Positions 51,351-63,142 of a stretch of DNA of 64,000 bases are shown here, one piece after another. Location of the stretch: positions 62,001-126,000 of the forward strand of contig JNDT01001676.1 in assembly GCA_000697055.1 (NCBI GenBank). Reading direction: 5' to 3'. The notes under the pieces were generated by a model that did no database searches, was not told the DNA's origin, and saw only the letters and a list, made by a program, of their open reading frames with translations. A program made the translations under genes and the position numbers. The stretch is from Saksenaea vasiformis B4078 (taxonomy: Eukaryota > Mucoromycota > Mucoromycetes > Mucorales > Saksenaeaceae). Numbering within the stretch: position 1 is the stretch's first letter; the number at the start of each line of letters is the position of its first letter.

Positions 51351-53007
51351 TCAACCTATGCTAACAACATTCAAGTGTTCTGCCAGTTCAGCTTCTTCTT
51401 CTGCCGTTAGGTTAAGCTCTGAATCTTGAGCCTCTTCTTCTTCTTTCACTTCAACATCACCCATCTTGACTCCGATAAACTGTAGTATCTCATTCAGGCA
51501 GTTGGGCAACGTGAAATCGGTAAGCTCCACATCTTTTGGAAACAAAAATTTTGTGTCAATGGATGCTGTAACACCCACCTGACCCGAAGGATATTAGACT
51601 TACTTGCAGATAAACATGTGCACCCAAACCGTGTATCATTTACGATTTCGCCTTTTTCTTTCTCGCTGACACACCAGTTCACCACATTCTGTGAACCAAG
51701 GAACTAAGTTAATCCGCTCCCGTAAAAAAAAAAAAAGGTCCTTACATCGATCACCCATGTACGCTTGCTATCATCCTTTAATTTGCTCACTTCATGTACA
51801 CTGTTGGCCATAGCCACCGCTTTGACACGAGACTTCATGAAGTCAACTATTCACAATAATAAATATTAACCACCTGACTCGTTCCCTATTGACTCACAAT
51901 GTTCATTCAGTAACTCAATGAAACACGAGGCACCCCATCCGTTCGCAATCACTGCGATTCTTGTTGCCTTGGTTTGACTACGTATAGATGGTACGTTAAA
52001 TAAAGTTATATGGAATAGATGAACTATCCCCCACCTGATGAATCGACGGAATACATAATCACAATGCTCCTCGGGGGTAGCATTCTCTGTGCAGCATGCA
52101 TGCAAGTTAATGATAAGTACAATAGTAAGGAGAATGATCTGTAAGCTTACCTGGAACGATGTCATACTGAGCATCGCTGGAAGTCGGAATAGTGTCCTGC
52201 AGAAAATACTAGGAGTTACACAAGGAGCGGTTATCCCTCCCACTTACAGAAGGTTTATTGTCGACCCAGAAATTGCCAGCAGGATTAAGGATCATCACTT
52301 CATAGCCCTGTGCTTGCAGCATTCGCGAGACACCGATCATCGAGCCACTCTATATAAAAAGCATGAACGATATTGTTGACACGACTTTTGCCGCTCCCTA
52401 CCTCAATGTTTTCATCACACATCACTCGTTTGCTCCATTGCCCCACACTGCAGCATGATTAGTTAGTCAACGAGGCACTTTCCAAAACACGCACGCACAC
52501 ACCGAATGTTTAGTGCCGGAAGCAAAATCATCAACTTGTCTGTGGTGGTCAATGCATTGGGCCTAGTAAAAACAAAATGTTACTTTGCGTCCAGAAACCA
52601 GCGTGGGCACTCACGTCATATAAAAATAAGTGTGAGGCTCATTCTTGCTGGGATCTGCTGTAACAGGGACAGTGACCTTTTGAAAGTGCAAATCGTTCTG
52701 AAGTCGTTCCTCAACAAGATCGCCAACGAGATCTGTCATTGTTTAGACCATCGTTCAGTGAACAATGTGTAAACCTACCGATAAAAGCTTTGTAACGTGC
52801 TTCATTATATGGTCTGTCTTTGGGGATCACTTCAAATTCATAGGATGAATCTGAATGTCTTTCGGTTAAATAAATACACAGACGCATTTAGCCATTACCA
52901 GTGTCTTTGCTTCTAATCTCCCCATTGTCCTTGACAACATAACCAAAGCCTTCAATGGTGGTTGGGAAGCTAGGTGCGGCAGCTTTCTTCGGTCTACGTC
53001 TGTACAT
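51351..53007 (-). CDS. Arb2/FAM172-like domain protein
   Basis: Many short exons read leftward from the ATG at 53007. The joined protein shows FGYVVKDNGEIRSKD, SSYEFEVIPKDRPYNEARYK, FQKVTVPVTADPSKNEPHTY, the block VGQWSKRVMCDENIESGSMI, GYEVMILNPAGNFW, RIAVIANGWGASCFIELLNE and SRVKAVAMANSVHEV, in the order expected of the Arb2 domain (alpha/beta-hydrolase-like fold). The acidic C-terminus has EVKEEEEAQD. Arb2 proteins act with Argonaute or histone-deacetylase complexes in fungi, and FAM172A in animals is linked to splicing; the role here is inferred only. The nucleophile position of a hydrolase reads NGWGAS, so an enzyme is not assured. Exact joints in the first exons rest on frame (acceptor ATTCAG before ATTCATCC). 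Confidence 0.75.
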
Positions 53008-54116
53008 GACACGCTCAGTTGCTGTATAGAAGGAAAGTAGGAATAAAGAACGACACGTTCCTTCGTTGTCGTCATCTCTATATTAGGAAATTTTACGTTG
53101 ACAATGCGACGTTACAGGGTTTCCCGGTGACAAACTGTTTGCCGTTATGTCCAAATGGACTCTGCACTTTGAAGCAGGTATTTTTACATTATTCAATCTA
53201 AGTGTTGTTCCATTTACTAACCACGAAGTTTCTATGCTGCTCGAACGAATTCTGTCTCCGTTGGAGGATCCAAACTCATGATACTCTGACGAAAAGATGG
53301 ATGGATTAATACTGCAAGAGGAAAAGGATTTGCCACCAATAAACAGGGGATGTAGAGATGTCCATCGGGTAAGTACAAGGTGCCATGTTTACAAAAGAAT
53401 AATGCGCTCCCTCACCCCTTCGTATAATGCAGTAAAATAATAATTCAATGTCAAAGCAATGGAGGGATAATAATGTCTCACATTTGTGTACATTGTCTCC
53501 TCCATGTTAACAACGTGCTCTATACCGTGGATGACCATGCGGCAAACATTTTAGCCTTGCATTAGCATCGGCCCTGTCCATGGTGCATGGCCCGTTTTCA
53601 TACCATTGATCATTTCTGTTTGCCCCGTTGTTGTCGCCATAAAATGCAATACGGAAGATGACATTGAATTATTCTTTACTATTGAATCACAGCATTCTTA
53701 ATAATGAGAGATGAAAACAACCACCAAAATGGACAGATTATTAAAACAATCTTTGTTTTCTCGGATAAAGGATACAACTGATATATAACATTCTGTAGTG
53801 CATTTTTCTGATCCTTCCAGACGTAGAAAGAGCCAGCCAAGTGGACGGAAATAATTTCGAGCATGATAGCTCATGCAATCTTACTGCCGATATTGTCCGT
53901 CCAACAAAGTACAGAATTTTGCCAAACCGTTAATATAGCCTACAGTGTCGGTTATTCCTGTCCTGACGCGAATACTGGAAAGTTGGGTGCCTTTACAGGT
54001 GGGAATCTCACGCCACTCTCATGGCACTAAGCTGATCAAAGAGAGGACTGCTTTATGATTTTAAAGTAAAATTCACCAAGTTCGTCAGGCACAGCGTTTC
54101 CTCAGCCAAAGAAACG
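53008..54116. other. Intergenic region with a repeat fragment
   Basis: No gene was seen. Positions 53193-53250 match, by eye, the inner part of the long inverted repeats at 57853-57930 and 60583-60660 (shared GTTCCATTTACTAACC). The region beyond 53700 is AT-rich. Confidence 0.4.
53193..53250. repeat. Solo copy of the inverted-repeat sequence
   Basis: GTTGTTCCATTTACTAACCA and the following GAAGTTTCTATGCTGCTCGA correspond to the right-hand repeat at 60595-60640 in the same orientation. It is a third, isolated copy some 4.5 kb from the pair. Confidence 0.5.
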
Positions 54117-56371
54117 ATGACGACGATAGCATCATCACCTTCCGTGTCGGGTTCCATAATGCCGTCGCAAAGTCAATCCACAACGTCCATATCTGCGGGG
54201 GGAGGAGGCCTACCTGTAGGGCCCGAGAAAGATGAAATCTGGTCGAACATTTTGAAGGGTGTAGCATCGTCCAAAATGGTACACACCAAGAATGTGCTCG
54301 TCCTAGGTACATGCGTTTCCGTACATGTTTGGGTATCTGACACGTTTTCGTAGGCGATCCAAACTGCGGGAAATCCACACTCATTCACTACCTGAAGAAC
54401 GATCCAGGTCCGCAAGCGCCTAAGCAAGAGACGGACGACGTACCTACAGCCTCTTTTGGCGTGAGCAATAACTATACCCCCATGCCCGCTGAACAGTTCG
54501 ACGACGATTCAGGTACACTGGCCTTAGGATACACCTACGTGGATGTGACAGACGAAGAAAACGAAGGTGAGTTGATAGGTTGATTAATACTTGCAGGTAC
54601 TGATGCTTTCGTTTTCTTCCTCAGCCATGGCACGGTTAGGCTTATACCAACTGGGATTATCAGCACCCGAATACCTTCCTTTATTGAAATTTGCCCTGAG
54701 TTCTGAGACGCTCGCCGATTCCTTTGTGGTGATCGCTCTCGATTGGACTCGGCCATGGCAGTTTTTGGAATCATTGCAGCGTTGGATGAACGTACTACAG
54801 CATGTTATACAAGAGATATGCAAAGAAGGAAGCGTGAATGAATCATGGAGTCGAGGAAAGGCGGTGGTGAGCGAACTCCGAGAAAAAGGTACGATATTCC
54901 CGTACAAAAATTCACCTATTAAACCTGTTCCGTTGTAGTCGAACAATATTTACAATCTTACACGGAGCCTGTAAACGGCATTGTTATGACGGCATCTACA
55001 TCGACAAGTTCTATTCCTCCTACACCGCTGGTAACGACCACCACAGCAGCGGATCAAGTCACCCTTCCGCTAACGCAGGGTTGTCTGTCAACAAATCTTG
55101 GCATTCCCATTGCAGTCGTTTGCTGCAAAGTAAGTACGAGATACTCTAACGTATTGTGATCTAATCTATGCGAAACAGAGTGACGCGCTCAATAACCTCG
55201 AACAAACACAAGACTACAAAGATGATCAGTTTGATTTTATCCAGCAAACCCTTCGCTGTATCTGCATGAAATGTATGGAATATCTCGTGTTGAGACGTGC
55301 CTGACCCAACCTTTTTGCTTTTTTGACCAATAGACGGGGCCTCTTTGTTCTACACATCCACCTTCCATCCTTACACTTTCCATAACCTTCGCCAGTATAT
55401 CCTACATCGTGTTCTTACGACATCGACCAAATCATATCCTTTCCATCTGAAAGCCCAAGTTGTAGAACGTGACGCAGTGCTGGTGCCTTCAGGATGGGAT
55501 TCATGGGGAAAAATCCGTGTGCTAAGAGAAGGCTTCGATTGCGACGGTGTCCATCAGGGTTGGGATGCTGATATTGATGCCTTGGGAGATCGACAACAGC
55601 CGGGAGCAAATGGAGCTCGAGGAGTTTATGAAGAAGCTATTCCCGATCCAGATACAGAAGAACAGGTAAAGGGCCATCTTCCTTTCTTTTCTTTTCTTTT
55701 TTTTTTCTCTCTCTTTGGAGGCTCTAAAAGAAACAACTATTCCTATAGCCACTTAACGTTTCACCCGTCGTTGTATGCGAGGATGAGCAGGTATTCCTTG
55801 AACGTCACTTCGAGACGCTTCAGCGAGCACCTGAAGTACAACGACACAGTGGAACGGGAGATACAGTAACACGGCCCAGCGTTGTTGGACCATTGGGTGT
55901 TGCTGCCAACGCGCTCGATGCAGTACGAGCTAGTGTGGATAATAACGACATAGGAAGGACTAGCCGACACAAGAAGGACTCGTCGGCGGATAAGTCGACA
56001 TTAGGCAAGGTACGTTTCGTTTCGCCTTCTTTGAGAATGTTTGTAACTCCGACTTCCAGAGAATGACATCTGGGACGAGTCCAATGGATCGTCTACCAAG
56101 TTTAGCTGGATCCAATCCTCCTTCCACAGGCGGAGGCAATCCGCCACTCCAAGTCGGGAGCTCGTCCCACGAGGTTTTGGCGAATTTTTTCCAATCCCTA
56201 ATTTCCAAAAAAGCGGCGTCAGGCGGATCTCCGGGATCGCCGACGGGGATGTCCCCTGCGTCATCGTTACTCAATAGTTCATCTCGCGCGGAAGAAGCCG
56301 GACGACGACAAGTAAGAAAGGATGCGCACAAGGAACTAGACAGGTTGCGTCAAACCGCCAATTCAAAATAA
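54117..56371 (+). CDS. Cytoplasmic dynein light intermediate chain
   Basis: Exons 54117-54306, 54354-54566, 54625-54888, 54939-55129, 55179-55275, 55335 to about 55664, 55749 to about 56009 and 56060-56371 join in frame. The GTPase-like core has the P-loop LGDPNCGKSTLI (spliced across the first intron), LGYTYVDVTDEENEAMARLG, DWTRPWQFLESLQRWMNVLQ, GIPIAVVCCKSDALNNLEQ and YGASLFYTSTFHPYTFHNLR, as in DLIC family members. The C-terminal part is Ser/Gly/Pro-rich with a short helix (LANFFQSLISKK) that resembles the adaptor-binding helix. The subunit links dynein heavy chain to cargo adaptors on microtubules. The gene ends 60 bp from the convergent thymidylate kinase. Confidence 0.9.
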
Positions 56372-56431
56372 AAGAAAAGGAAATGTTTGGTCCATTTTGA
56401 AAAAGTCTGTTTACTCTTTGTTTTGATTCAA

Positions 56432-57265
56432 TCATTTCCATAAATCGTAACGTAACGCCTTTGGTTCCGATTGGTGGAGTGTTGATTGGATAGCTTCCCA
56501 AATAGATTCGTGGACCTGATCCATGGATTTGCTGGCATCAATAATCTATAGCAGAAAAAAACGTCAACGTTTTGTTGATCAAACAATGTCTCTTCTCATT
56601 ACCTTCCATTGATCGTCCTTGAGCTTCATGAACTGTTCTCGTACTTTTATCTGAAGTTCCTTCTTCTCATATCTTTCATCACCAAAACCGCCGCGTTTCT
56701 CCGCCTCGGTTATCGGAAGATCCAAGAACAACACAAGATCAGGCGTTAACAAGCCGACGTCAGGATGTTTACACCATGCCAGGTCCAAGCCCTTTGTCAT
56801 TTAAATGAATAAACAAATCATTTGACTGGTGAATTCTTACCTTGGCGGATGAAAATGCGACGCCAGAATAAGCATACCGGTCGACAACCAAAGTCGTACC
56901 CGATTGCAATGAGGAAGTCATCGTATCACTATTCCATTCAGAAACAAGAAGAAAACATAAACTTTTGTGTTTCTTACACAGCTTCCCATCGGTTTGCAGA
57001 AAACAGTAAATGGATTGCTTGGTCGTTCAAGTGACTGGACTGTTTAAGATAACCATCAATCATTTTTCCTGTTTGTGTTGTGCGATCTGCAGAAAACGAC
57101 ACGTCTATAAGTGCTTCTTCATGGGTCATGTCTACCTGGAAACTTGAGCAGTTGAACTTTCTGATTTTCCTTCTGTAATCGCTGAACCAGTAGTTCACAT
57201 TGTGTTGATTTGCCAGACCGATCGCATCCTTCAACAACAATGAACTGGCCACGACGTGCACTCAT
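56432..57265 (-). CDS. CDC8: Thymidylate kinase (dTMP kinase)
   Basis: Five exons (57136-57265, 56978-57086, 56841-56928, 56603-56791, 56432-56545) give 209 residues, the usual length. The sequence shows the P-loop [16 protein letters not shown], the DRX motif [29 protein letters not shown], and the [11 protein letters not shown] strand followed by the lid region [15 protein letters not shown]. It phosphorylates dTMP to dTDP with ATP in pyrimidine-nucleotide synthesis. A longer in-frame start at 57307 would add 14 residues (MAYRRIMGACKTTI); the ATG at 57265 matches family start and length. It is convergent with the dynein gene. Confidence 0.92.
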
Positions 57266-57699
57266 GATGGTTGTCTTACAAGCGCCCATAATCCGTCTGT
57301 AAGCCATCCCGATTTACTGCCAAATCGAGTCACCGCAAAATGCTTTTAGCTTCGGACACCCCAAGCGCATACACGTAATTATTTGATCATTGCTTTGAGA
57401 TATTAAAAAAAAAAAGATCATTCTTACCCTAGTTTGGTAGTTGCTGGTTTGAGAAGTATCCCAATCTCGTATTGGCTAGCATTTGTAAAGCGAAATTGCG
57501 TGGTCCCGCTGCTACTGACAAGAGCGGTAGCAAACTGCAGCCGGTAAGTCGCGATTTCTTGTGGTCTAGCCACACTAGAAGGCGGGGGCAAGCTGATTTG
57601 GTGCACTGGAAGTACGCACGTTTTGTGATCATTATCCGCTGCCGAGCTATCGGCGCAGGCTGGGAACAGAACGCAAACATTTTTTGAACTTGTGTAGGC

Positions 57700-57930
57700 T
57701 GTGTAATACTGTTTATTGAATTATCTTTTACGCTACACTAAATAAATCTTGCGTCTCTGAAGAGACAAGTTTGCGCTAAAGAAGAATCGAATATGCGGCC
57801 ATTAGTACATCAATGTTTCGTCTGAAGATTAATCAACTTACATGAACTTGTTCTTCAGTGGACGCAAAATTTATTCGGGCAGCATAAAAAATAATTCATG
57901 GTTAGTAAATGGAATAATATTTGGATATCA
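57700..57930. repeat. Left long inverted repeat
   Basis: Best matching part is 57853-57930: CTTCAGTGGACGCAAAATTT and GGTTAGTAAATGGAATAATA correspond to the reverse complement of 60583-60660. Weaker matching continues outward: ACTTACAT, CATTAGTACATCA and TACTGTTTATTGAATT each recur in reverse complement on the right. Confidence 0.6.
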
Positions 57931-58369
57931 TTTCACTTATCCCCCGAAGGGGTATTCCCGCCCATTGACGGGGGCCAGAACCCCGCACCTGGAGCGGTGG
58001 GGGCGGCGAGAGGTGGGGGACCCGATGGCTTGGGAGCGGCCATTTTTAAACGGCGTGCAGAGGACTTGAAGCGATACATCGTCTGGCAATCTATTGCGGA
58101 ATATGAACGATACTGAATGTGTGTGTGTGTGTGTGTGTGACAACGTTTACGTACTTTGAGTGTGGGCATAAAGCACCAACATGGCCAAGACGGTTCGGGA
58201 CAGCGGTCATGCAGCCTAAACGGCATACAAAGACATGAGTGATCCTGGATATGTAATAAAAAGTTGACATCCGTACCGGGGATGTTTGTACCAACAGAGC
58301 CAAAGAAGAAGAAAAAAAAAAAGGAAAAAGAAGTGGCCCCTTTAAATATGCATCACTTCCCGCTATCTG
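57931..58369. other. Inner flank of the left repeat, GC-rich patch
   Basis: Positions 57950-58045 are unusually GC-rich, with short G-runs; a GT run sits at 58117-58139. No coding feature was supported. Confidence 0.4.
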
Positions 58370-58710
58370 AGACATCTTCTTTGTGTGAGATAAAAGGAAC
58401 CTACCTTCAACACACTTTTTGCATGAGACGACGGAATCCTGTTTCTGAGACACCATTTTTATGATTCAAAAGAACCTGATCACTGATTCACCCATTTGCA
58501 TGACACGATGGTACCCTATCATTGACACGCCTCTTGTGTGAGATAAAGAACACCGTACCTTTCACACACTCTTTGCATGAATAAAAAAATTCGATCACTG
58601 ATTGATCGTTTGCACGAGACGATGGTATCCTATCTCGAACACCAGATATCGAGCCGTATCTTTATCACGTCATTTGCACGAGACAATGGATTCCTGTCTC
58701 TGCCTTAGAT
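58370..58710. repeat. Degenerate tandem repeat array
   Basis: The word TTTGCAYGAGACRAYGG or a close variant followed by ATCCTRTCTCTGA recurs at 58418, 58495, 58609 and 58673, with interspersed TTGTGTGAGATAAA (58381, 58529) and TTCACACACTCTTTGCATGA. Spacing varies from about 64 to 114 bp. It looks like an old minisatellite or part of a mobile element. Confidence 0.55.
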
Positions 58711-60582
58711 AGTGGAAAGCTATCAATGACACAAACGTAACATGGAAGAGTATGATACGAAAATCACAGCATGGAATAAACGTAAAAATACGTGCTCCAA
58801 GACGCAGAGTTTATCTGGAAGTAACGTCAAATATCTTCGAATAGACGCAAAGGGGTATTCAAAATCCAGTAGTTATTGTCGTGTTTTCTTCTCTTATTCA
58901 ACCACCATCTGGCCGATCCGTGTCCATACACATAGTAAATATTCCGACCTTTTTGGACTGAACGACTTGCAGAAACAGCAGCGCTTACCCATCGCAGTTA
59001 GAAAAAGGGTAGATTCTCCTTTTCAACTCGATTCAAAAAGAATTGCTTATTGCTCTTCCTTTCTTCTTCCTTCCTCTTCGGCTTTGCTATTCAACTTTGC
59101 TTTCCTTGCCTTGTAAGGTCTCTTTTGAAAATGATCCACGTTTCTTCTGGACGTTTGCTATAATGAAACACAGGTTATCTGCTTCCAGGACAATGCTTGA
59201 TCGCCTGTTTTTGCGATGAAACTATCCTTCCCCGTTTTCCGGATATAAGTTATATGCGGTTCCTGAATATTGCATGACAACATAGCAACTTTAACGTCTT
59301 TTGTACATTAACACTTCTGTGTGAGACAGCTTAGTTTGAGTTCCCTTCAGATCCTACTTAATGGATAGACCTTGTAGCATTTCTGGTGATTTTTTCAAGA
59401 GTGCTGACTTCTGACATTGAACACTTCCTCTACAATGCATCTTGGATGACCAGCTTTACGTTTTTCTCCATCTTCCCTTCTGCTTTATTTCTGCCACCTT
59501 CCACAACGCTTCCTCTTCTTTTTCTCCCAAATCTTGATGATTTGTTTTAAGCTAGGGGTTGTTTTTGCACCCTGTTTGGGACACCTTCATATTCTATCCC
59601 AAAATGTAGACTGACTGATTGCCATTTTTACAGTTAATGGAGACATTTTCTGATTCCACTATGTTTCACGATAGGATGATTGAACGTCTATGCTAAGTTG
59701 TTCATTTTATCGTCGGATTATCTTTTACTTGGTTTGCACGCTTATGGTCTCGCAACCCTCGCGACACTTATCTCCCTGCTTTTCTGGTACCATAAGAAAA
59801 CGTTTCCTGACGAGTACTTTCTTGTTTTTAACAACAAGAAGTCTGAGCCAGCCTGCAACTTTGATGCAGATCTCCGCAGAAATTCAACTCAGAACAGATG
59901 ACAAAATCCTCTACGAAGGTATTCTGTTCGATAACTAAACAGATGGTAGCATACAGCAATAATTTATCTCTTAAGGCAGCTGCATTATCTACAACAATAA
60001 AATCCATTTCTTGGCAAAATTAATTGAATGATAAGGATTACAGTACTACCGCCTTGCTATCTGTTTTTATACATCTTTTTTTTGGACTTTTCTGCGCGTT
60101 ACTAGCTTGAACTGGTGGAAAAATAAAGGTTGTTTAGTGAGTTCCTGGAAGATTCGCACTTCTGGAGAATGAGGAGAAAGCGTGTACTTCCGTGTTTGAA
60201 CATGGTTTGCGTCATACAAATATTACTTCGCATTGACACCACCTCAATCTTACGGTGAGGTGCAGTAGATGTTTCCGCGGAGAAGCAGATGCCTTTACTT
60301 ATAAATCAAAGGTGTATTGTGCTGGTCTACGCGTAATATGACAATTTTCAAGGGACGCATGAATTTTTTTTGTCTTTGGCTTCGTTTCGGACATGAAACG
60401 TCCCCGGTACGTAGTGGGGTCGGCTATACATACAGAAACTCATGTCTTTTTATCTATCATTCGGACCTCTGGTCGTTAAACGACGATACTGGCTGCTCTA
60501 TGGAAGTCATTAACAATTACTCCCGCCCTCACCGATATGCTGCGAGGTGTGGCACCCACAAATACCTTAGGGATAAATAAAC
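58711..60582. other. Interior of the repeat-bounded segment
   Basis: A frame from the ATG at 58742 (124 codons) has no recognisable domain and is probably chance. Frames near 59680-59940 and 60317-60580 likewise lack support. 59100-59640 may be a decayed transposase frame on the minus strand. Confidence 0.35.
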
Positions 60583-60805
60583 TGACATCCAAGTATTGTT
60601 CCATTTACTAACCGTGAATAAATGGTTACGCTGTCTATATGAATTTCGCGTCCATCGAAGGACTGTGTTGATGTAAGTAGCGTATGAATTTGTTGCCAAC
60701 TGATGTATTAATGATTGATTCTTTCTTAGTGTGAAAGTGACTCCTCATGGACGCGAAATTTATACGGTTCGGTAAAAATTTGTTCAATAAATAGTACACC
60801 TTCAT
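60583..60805. repeat. Right long inverted repeat
   Basis: This is the counterpart of 57700-57930, inverted. It contains within itself an inverted pair, AATTTCGCGTCCAT (60642-60655) and ATGGACGCGAAATT (60747-60760), about 90 bp apart. The outer end lies at the ATG of the next gene, so that gene's promoter is probably inside the repeat. Confidence 0.6.
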
Positions 60806-61372
60806 GTCTACTTTACATACATTTGGGTTCAACGTTGGCAAAGCTGGCGTCCGTCGTGAACAAAACAATGAGGATGACCTTGGCCAAAAGAAGCATGCGT
60901 TGAAAAAAGATGTTGTCGGTCATGTGAATGAAAAGGATCGCAATCTGTTATCAACAAAGAAACAGAGCCAACCTTCCAAGAAGACCATTATACAAGCTAA
61001 CTCTATTACACGCTATTTCACGAAGCGACCTCAACAGGAAGAGGAACAACAGAAAACGAACAGTGACGAGACGTTTATCAAGGTAGATGACAAAGATGAG
61101 TTGCATTAGACGAGCTCACACATCAATAGAAAGCAAAAGTTGATCAAGAGCAGACGAGCGCTACAGAAGAACTGAAGGAAGGGGGAGAGGAAGAAGAGGA
61201 GGAAGAGGAAAGAGAAGATTTGAGCAGACCACTGCGGAAAGAAATGACGATCGAAGAAGCATCCATGTACATTAAGCAAATTACAGAAGAAATCCTACAA
61301 GGTTCGGATACGTTGGATTCGTCATCGGTCAAATCTTTGGAAAACGCTCGTCCGTGTGCATCAATCCATTGA
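60804..61372 (+). CDS. Acidic protein with PIP-like motif, function unknown
   Basis: Two exons, 60804-61082 and 61130-61372, joined by a 47-nt intron give 173 residues. Residues 53-71 or so read KTIIQANSITRYFTKRP, close to a PCNA-interacting (PIP) box: ITRYF fits the I-x-x-aromatic-aromatic core, but the Gln is one position too far upstream. A Glu run (61180-61215) and a helical stretch MTIEEASMYIKQITEEILQ follow. I do not recognise the family. If the motif is real the protein may act at replication forks. It converges on the DnaJ gene with 137 bp between stops; the + strand start sits at the edge of the long inverted repeat. Confidence 0.45.
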
Positions 61373-61509
61373 TTTCACTTCTTCATCATTCCCCAATCAC
61401 ACGACGATCAGCCAATGGAAGGATGATATACACACAAATTACATATATATACACATACGCGTACACGCACACGCACACATACATCTATACATACACGACA
61501 TCAGGAAGT

Positions 61510-63142
61510 CTAGCATTTGGATTGAGTTTTGTCTTCAAGATCTACGATTGCCGCGTAACGTTGAATGATTTTTCGCTGCTTCTCATTCAAAGTTCTAGAG
61601 AGAATGTTTGTTGAATAAAAAGGGGGAAAAAAGCCAAGAGGTTTCACTCAGGATATATATTACCTCGGATATTCTACTTGGAATGTAACGATTTGATCTC
61701 CCTGTGGTTTAGAGGGTCGTCGAATGCCATGTTCGCGCAAGACAACACGATCACCAGGTTGAGACCCTGGGGGCACTTCGACATCGATTTCGCCGTGGAT
61801 GGTTGGTACACGTACATAACCACCTAGAATGGCTTTGTAGAATGGAATTTTGGCACATACAAAGAGATCCGCATCTTGTCTTTGAAAAATACTAGATGGC
61901 TCAACCTATACAACCGGTGAGAACCTTTTCCCCCTTCTTTGCTTACCCCGTCTTACATTGATGCGAACGAATAAATCGCCAGATTTACCATTGCCTTTCC
62001 ATGGTGCATGTCCTTGTTCAGCGACACGAATGCGCGCTTGATTATCCGTCCCAGGAGGAATATCCACAAAGACAGTTTGACGTTCCCGTACTCTGCCCAT
62101 ACCCTCGCAAGCTGTACATGAGCTTGCACTACGCGACGTTGATCCAGTGCCACTGCATGTCCTGCATGCCGATTGCATGTACACTTCGCCCAAAGGTGCT
62201 GGGTTTCTTCCTGTACCGTGACATGTGGGACACACCGATCGCTGGGGTTCGCCTTGTTGCACCCCCGTGCCCTCGCATACACTACAGTGAATAATTCTAT
62301 CTGTCGTCACAGGCTTTGTAGTTCCTTTGATATCTTCTAAAAAACTGATCGTCAATTGTATCTGTAAAATGGTAAAAATGATTATTATTGTTCTTTCTTA
62401 CTTCATCCCCTAACGTACCTGTATATCTTCTCCTGTCATGGGTCGTAATGATTCGCCACCTCCGCCGAATATGTCGGTTGGATCAAAATCACGTCTAGGT
62501 CGATGTCTTGTCTCTGTCCGACGGGACCCTGGTGAATAAAAACGTTATTTTTTTTTCAGCTCCATGTTAGTTTATGCTTTTGATGTATACCAAACGGATC
62601 CTCTTTTGGTGTATTTGTCAAGGTTTCATAGGCATCTTTAATTTGTGCAAACTTCTCATGGGCATCAATGCTTTTGTTGGTATCAGGATGGTACTGCTTT
62701 GCAAGCTGCAAGATGAATTTCAGCAAAAATTCCATTGAATCGATTTAAGATTTTACTTCATAATAGGCTCTCTTAATATCTTCCTCTGATGCTGAGGCAT
62801 CGACGCCTAAAATGTCATATGGATCCTGCTTGGAGCAGCAACAAACTGTGAAATTCGTGTGCGCTTGTTCCATAGCAACAAACCTGAAACATGAAAGAGA
62901 GCCTTCTAAAGCCATCAGTACATAAAAGGAATGGATAATTTCATACTTGCCCTCTGTCTAGAACATAGCGCCGAATGCCATGCAAGTCTTGTACGATTCC
63001 TGAAAGAACGATCAACAACACCTCGGCCATGAACAAAACGCCTTGGAGCACCAATGGCTCTGGTTAATTGGCAGTAGAATGCATCACTTTCAGAAAAGAA
63101 GCCATCATGTCTTGCTAGGCATCTGTAAATGGATCGCAACAT
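61510..63142 (-). CDS. MDJ1: Mitochondrial type I DnaJ (Mdj1-like Hsp40)
   Basis: A multi-exon gene. MLRSIYRCLARHDGFFSESD and the Arg-rich residues after it form a mitochondrial presequence; the J domain follows (DPYDILGVDASASEEDIKRA, then KQYHPDTNKS with the HPD triad across an intron). The cysteine-rich zinc region has four CxxCxGxG units (CSVCEGTG, CPTCHGTG, CRTCSGTG, CTACEGMG), then the C-terminal substrate domain (VFVDIPPGTDNQARIRVAEQ, GDQIVTFQVEYPR) and TLNEKQRKII. It would stimulate mitochondrial Hsp70 in protein folding. The joint between presequence and J domain (about 62825-62950) is unresolved: a 96-nt GT-AG intron giving CCCSKQDPYD, or a longer GC-AG intron giving SRQRDPYD, both fit the frame. 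Confidence 0.88.

Larger units (their letters stand above)
57700..60805. mobile_element. Candidate decayed DNA transposon bounded by long inverted repeats
   Basis: The two ends of this 3.1-kb segment are imperfect inverted repeats of about 0.22 kb (next entries). The inside has no intact gene. On the minus strand, 59100-59640 has the loose look of a decayed Tc1/mariner-type reading frame, with stops; I cannot confirm it. Target-site duplications were not identified. It could instead be two inverted copies of a non-autonomous repeat with unrelated sequence between. Confidence 0.35.

Noticed and set aside
58742..59116. 124-codon + strand frame
   Set aside because: Low similarity to anything known, lies inside the repeat-bounded segment, and ends in a simple Ser/Leu/Phe tract; likely chance.
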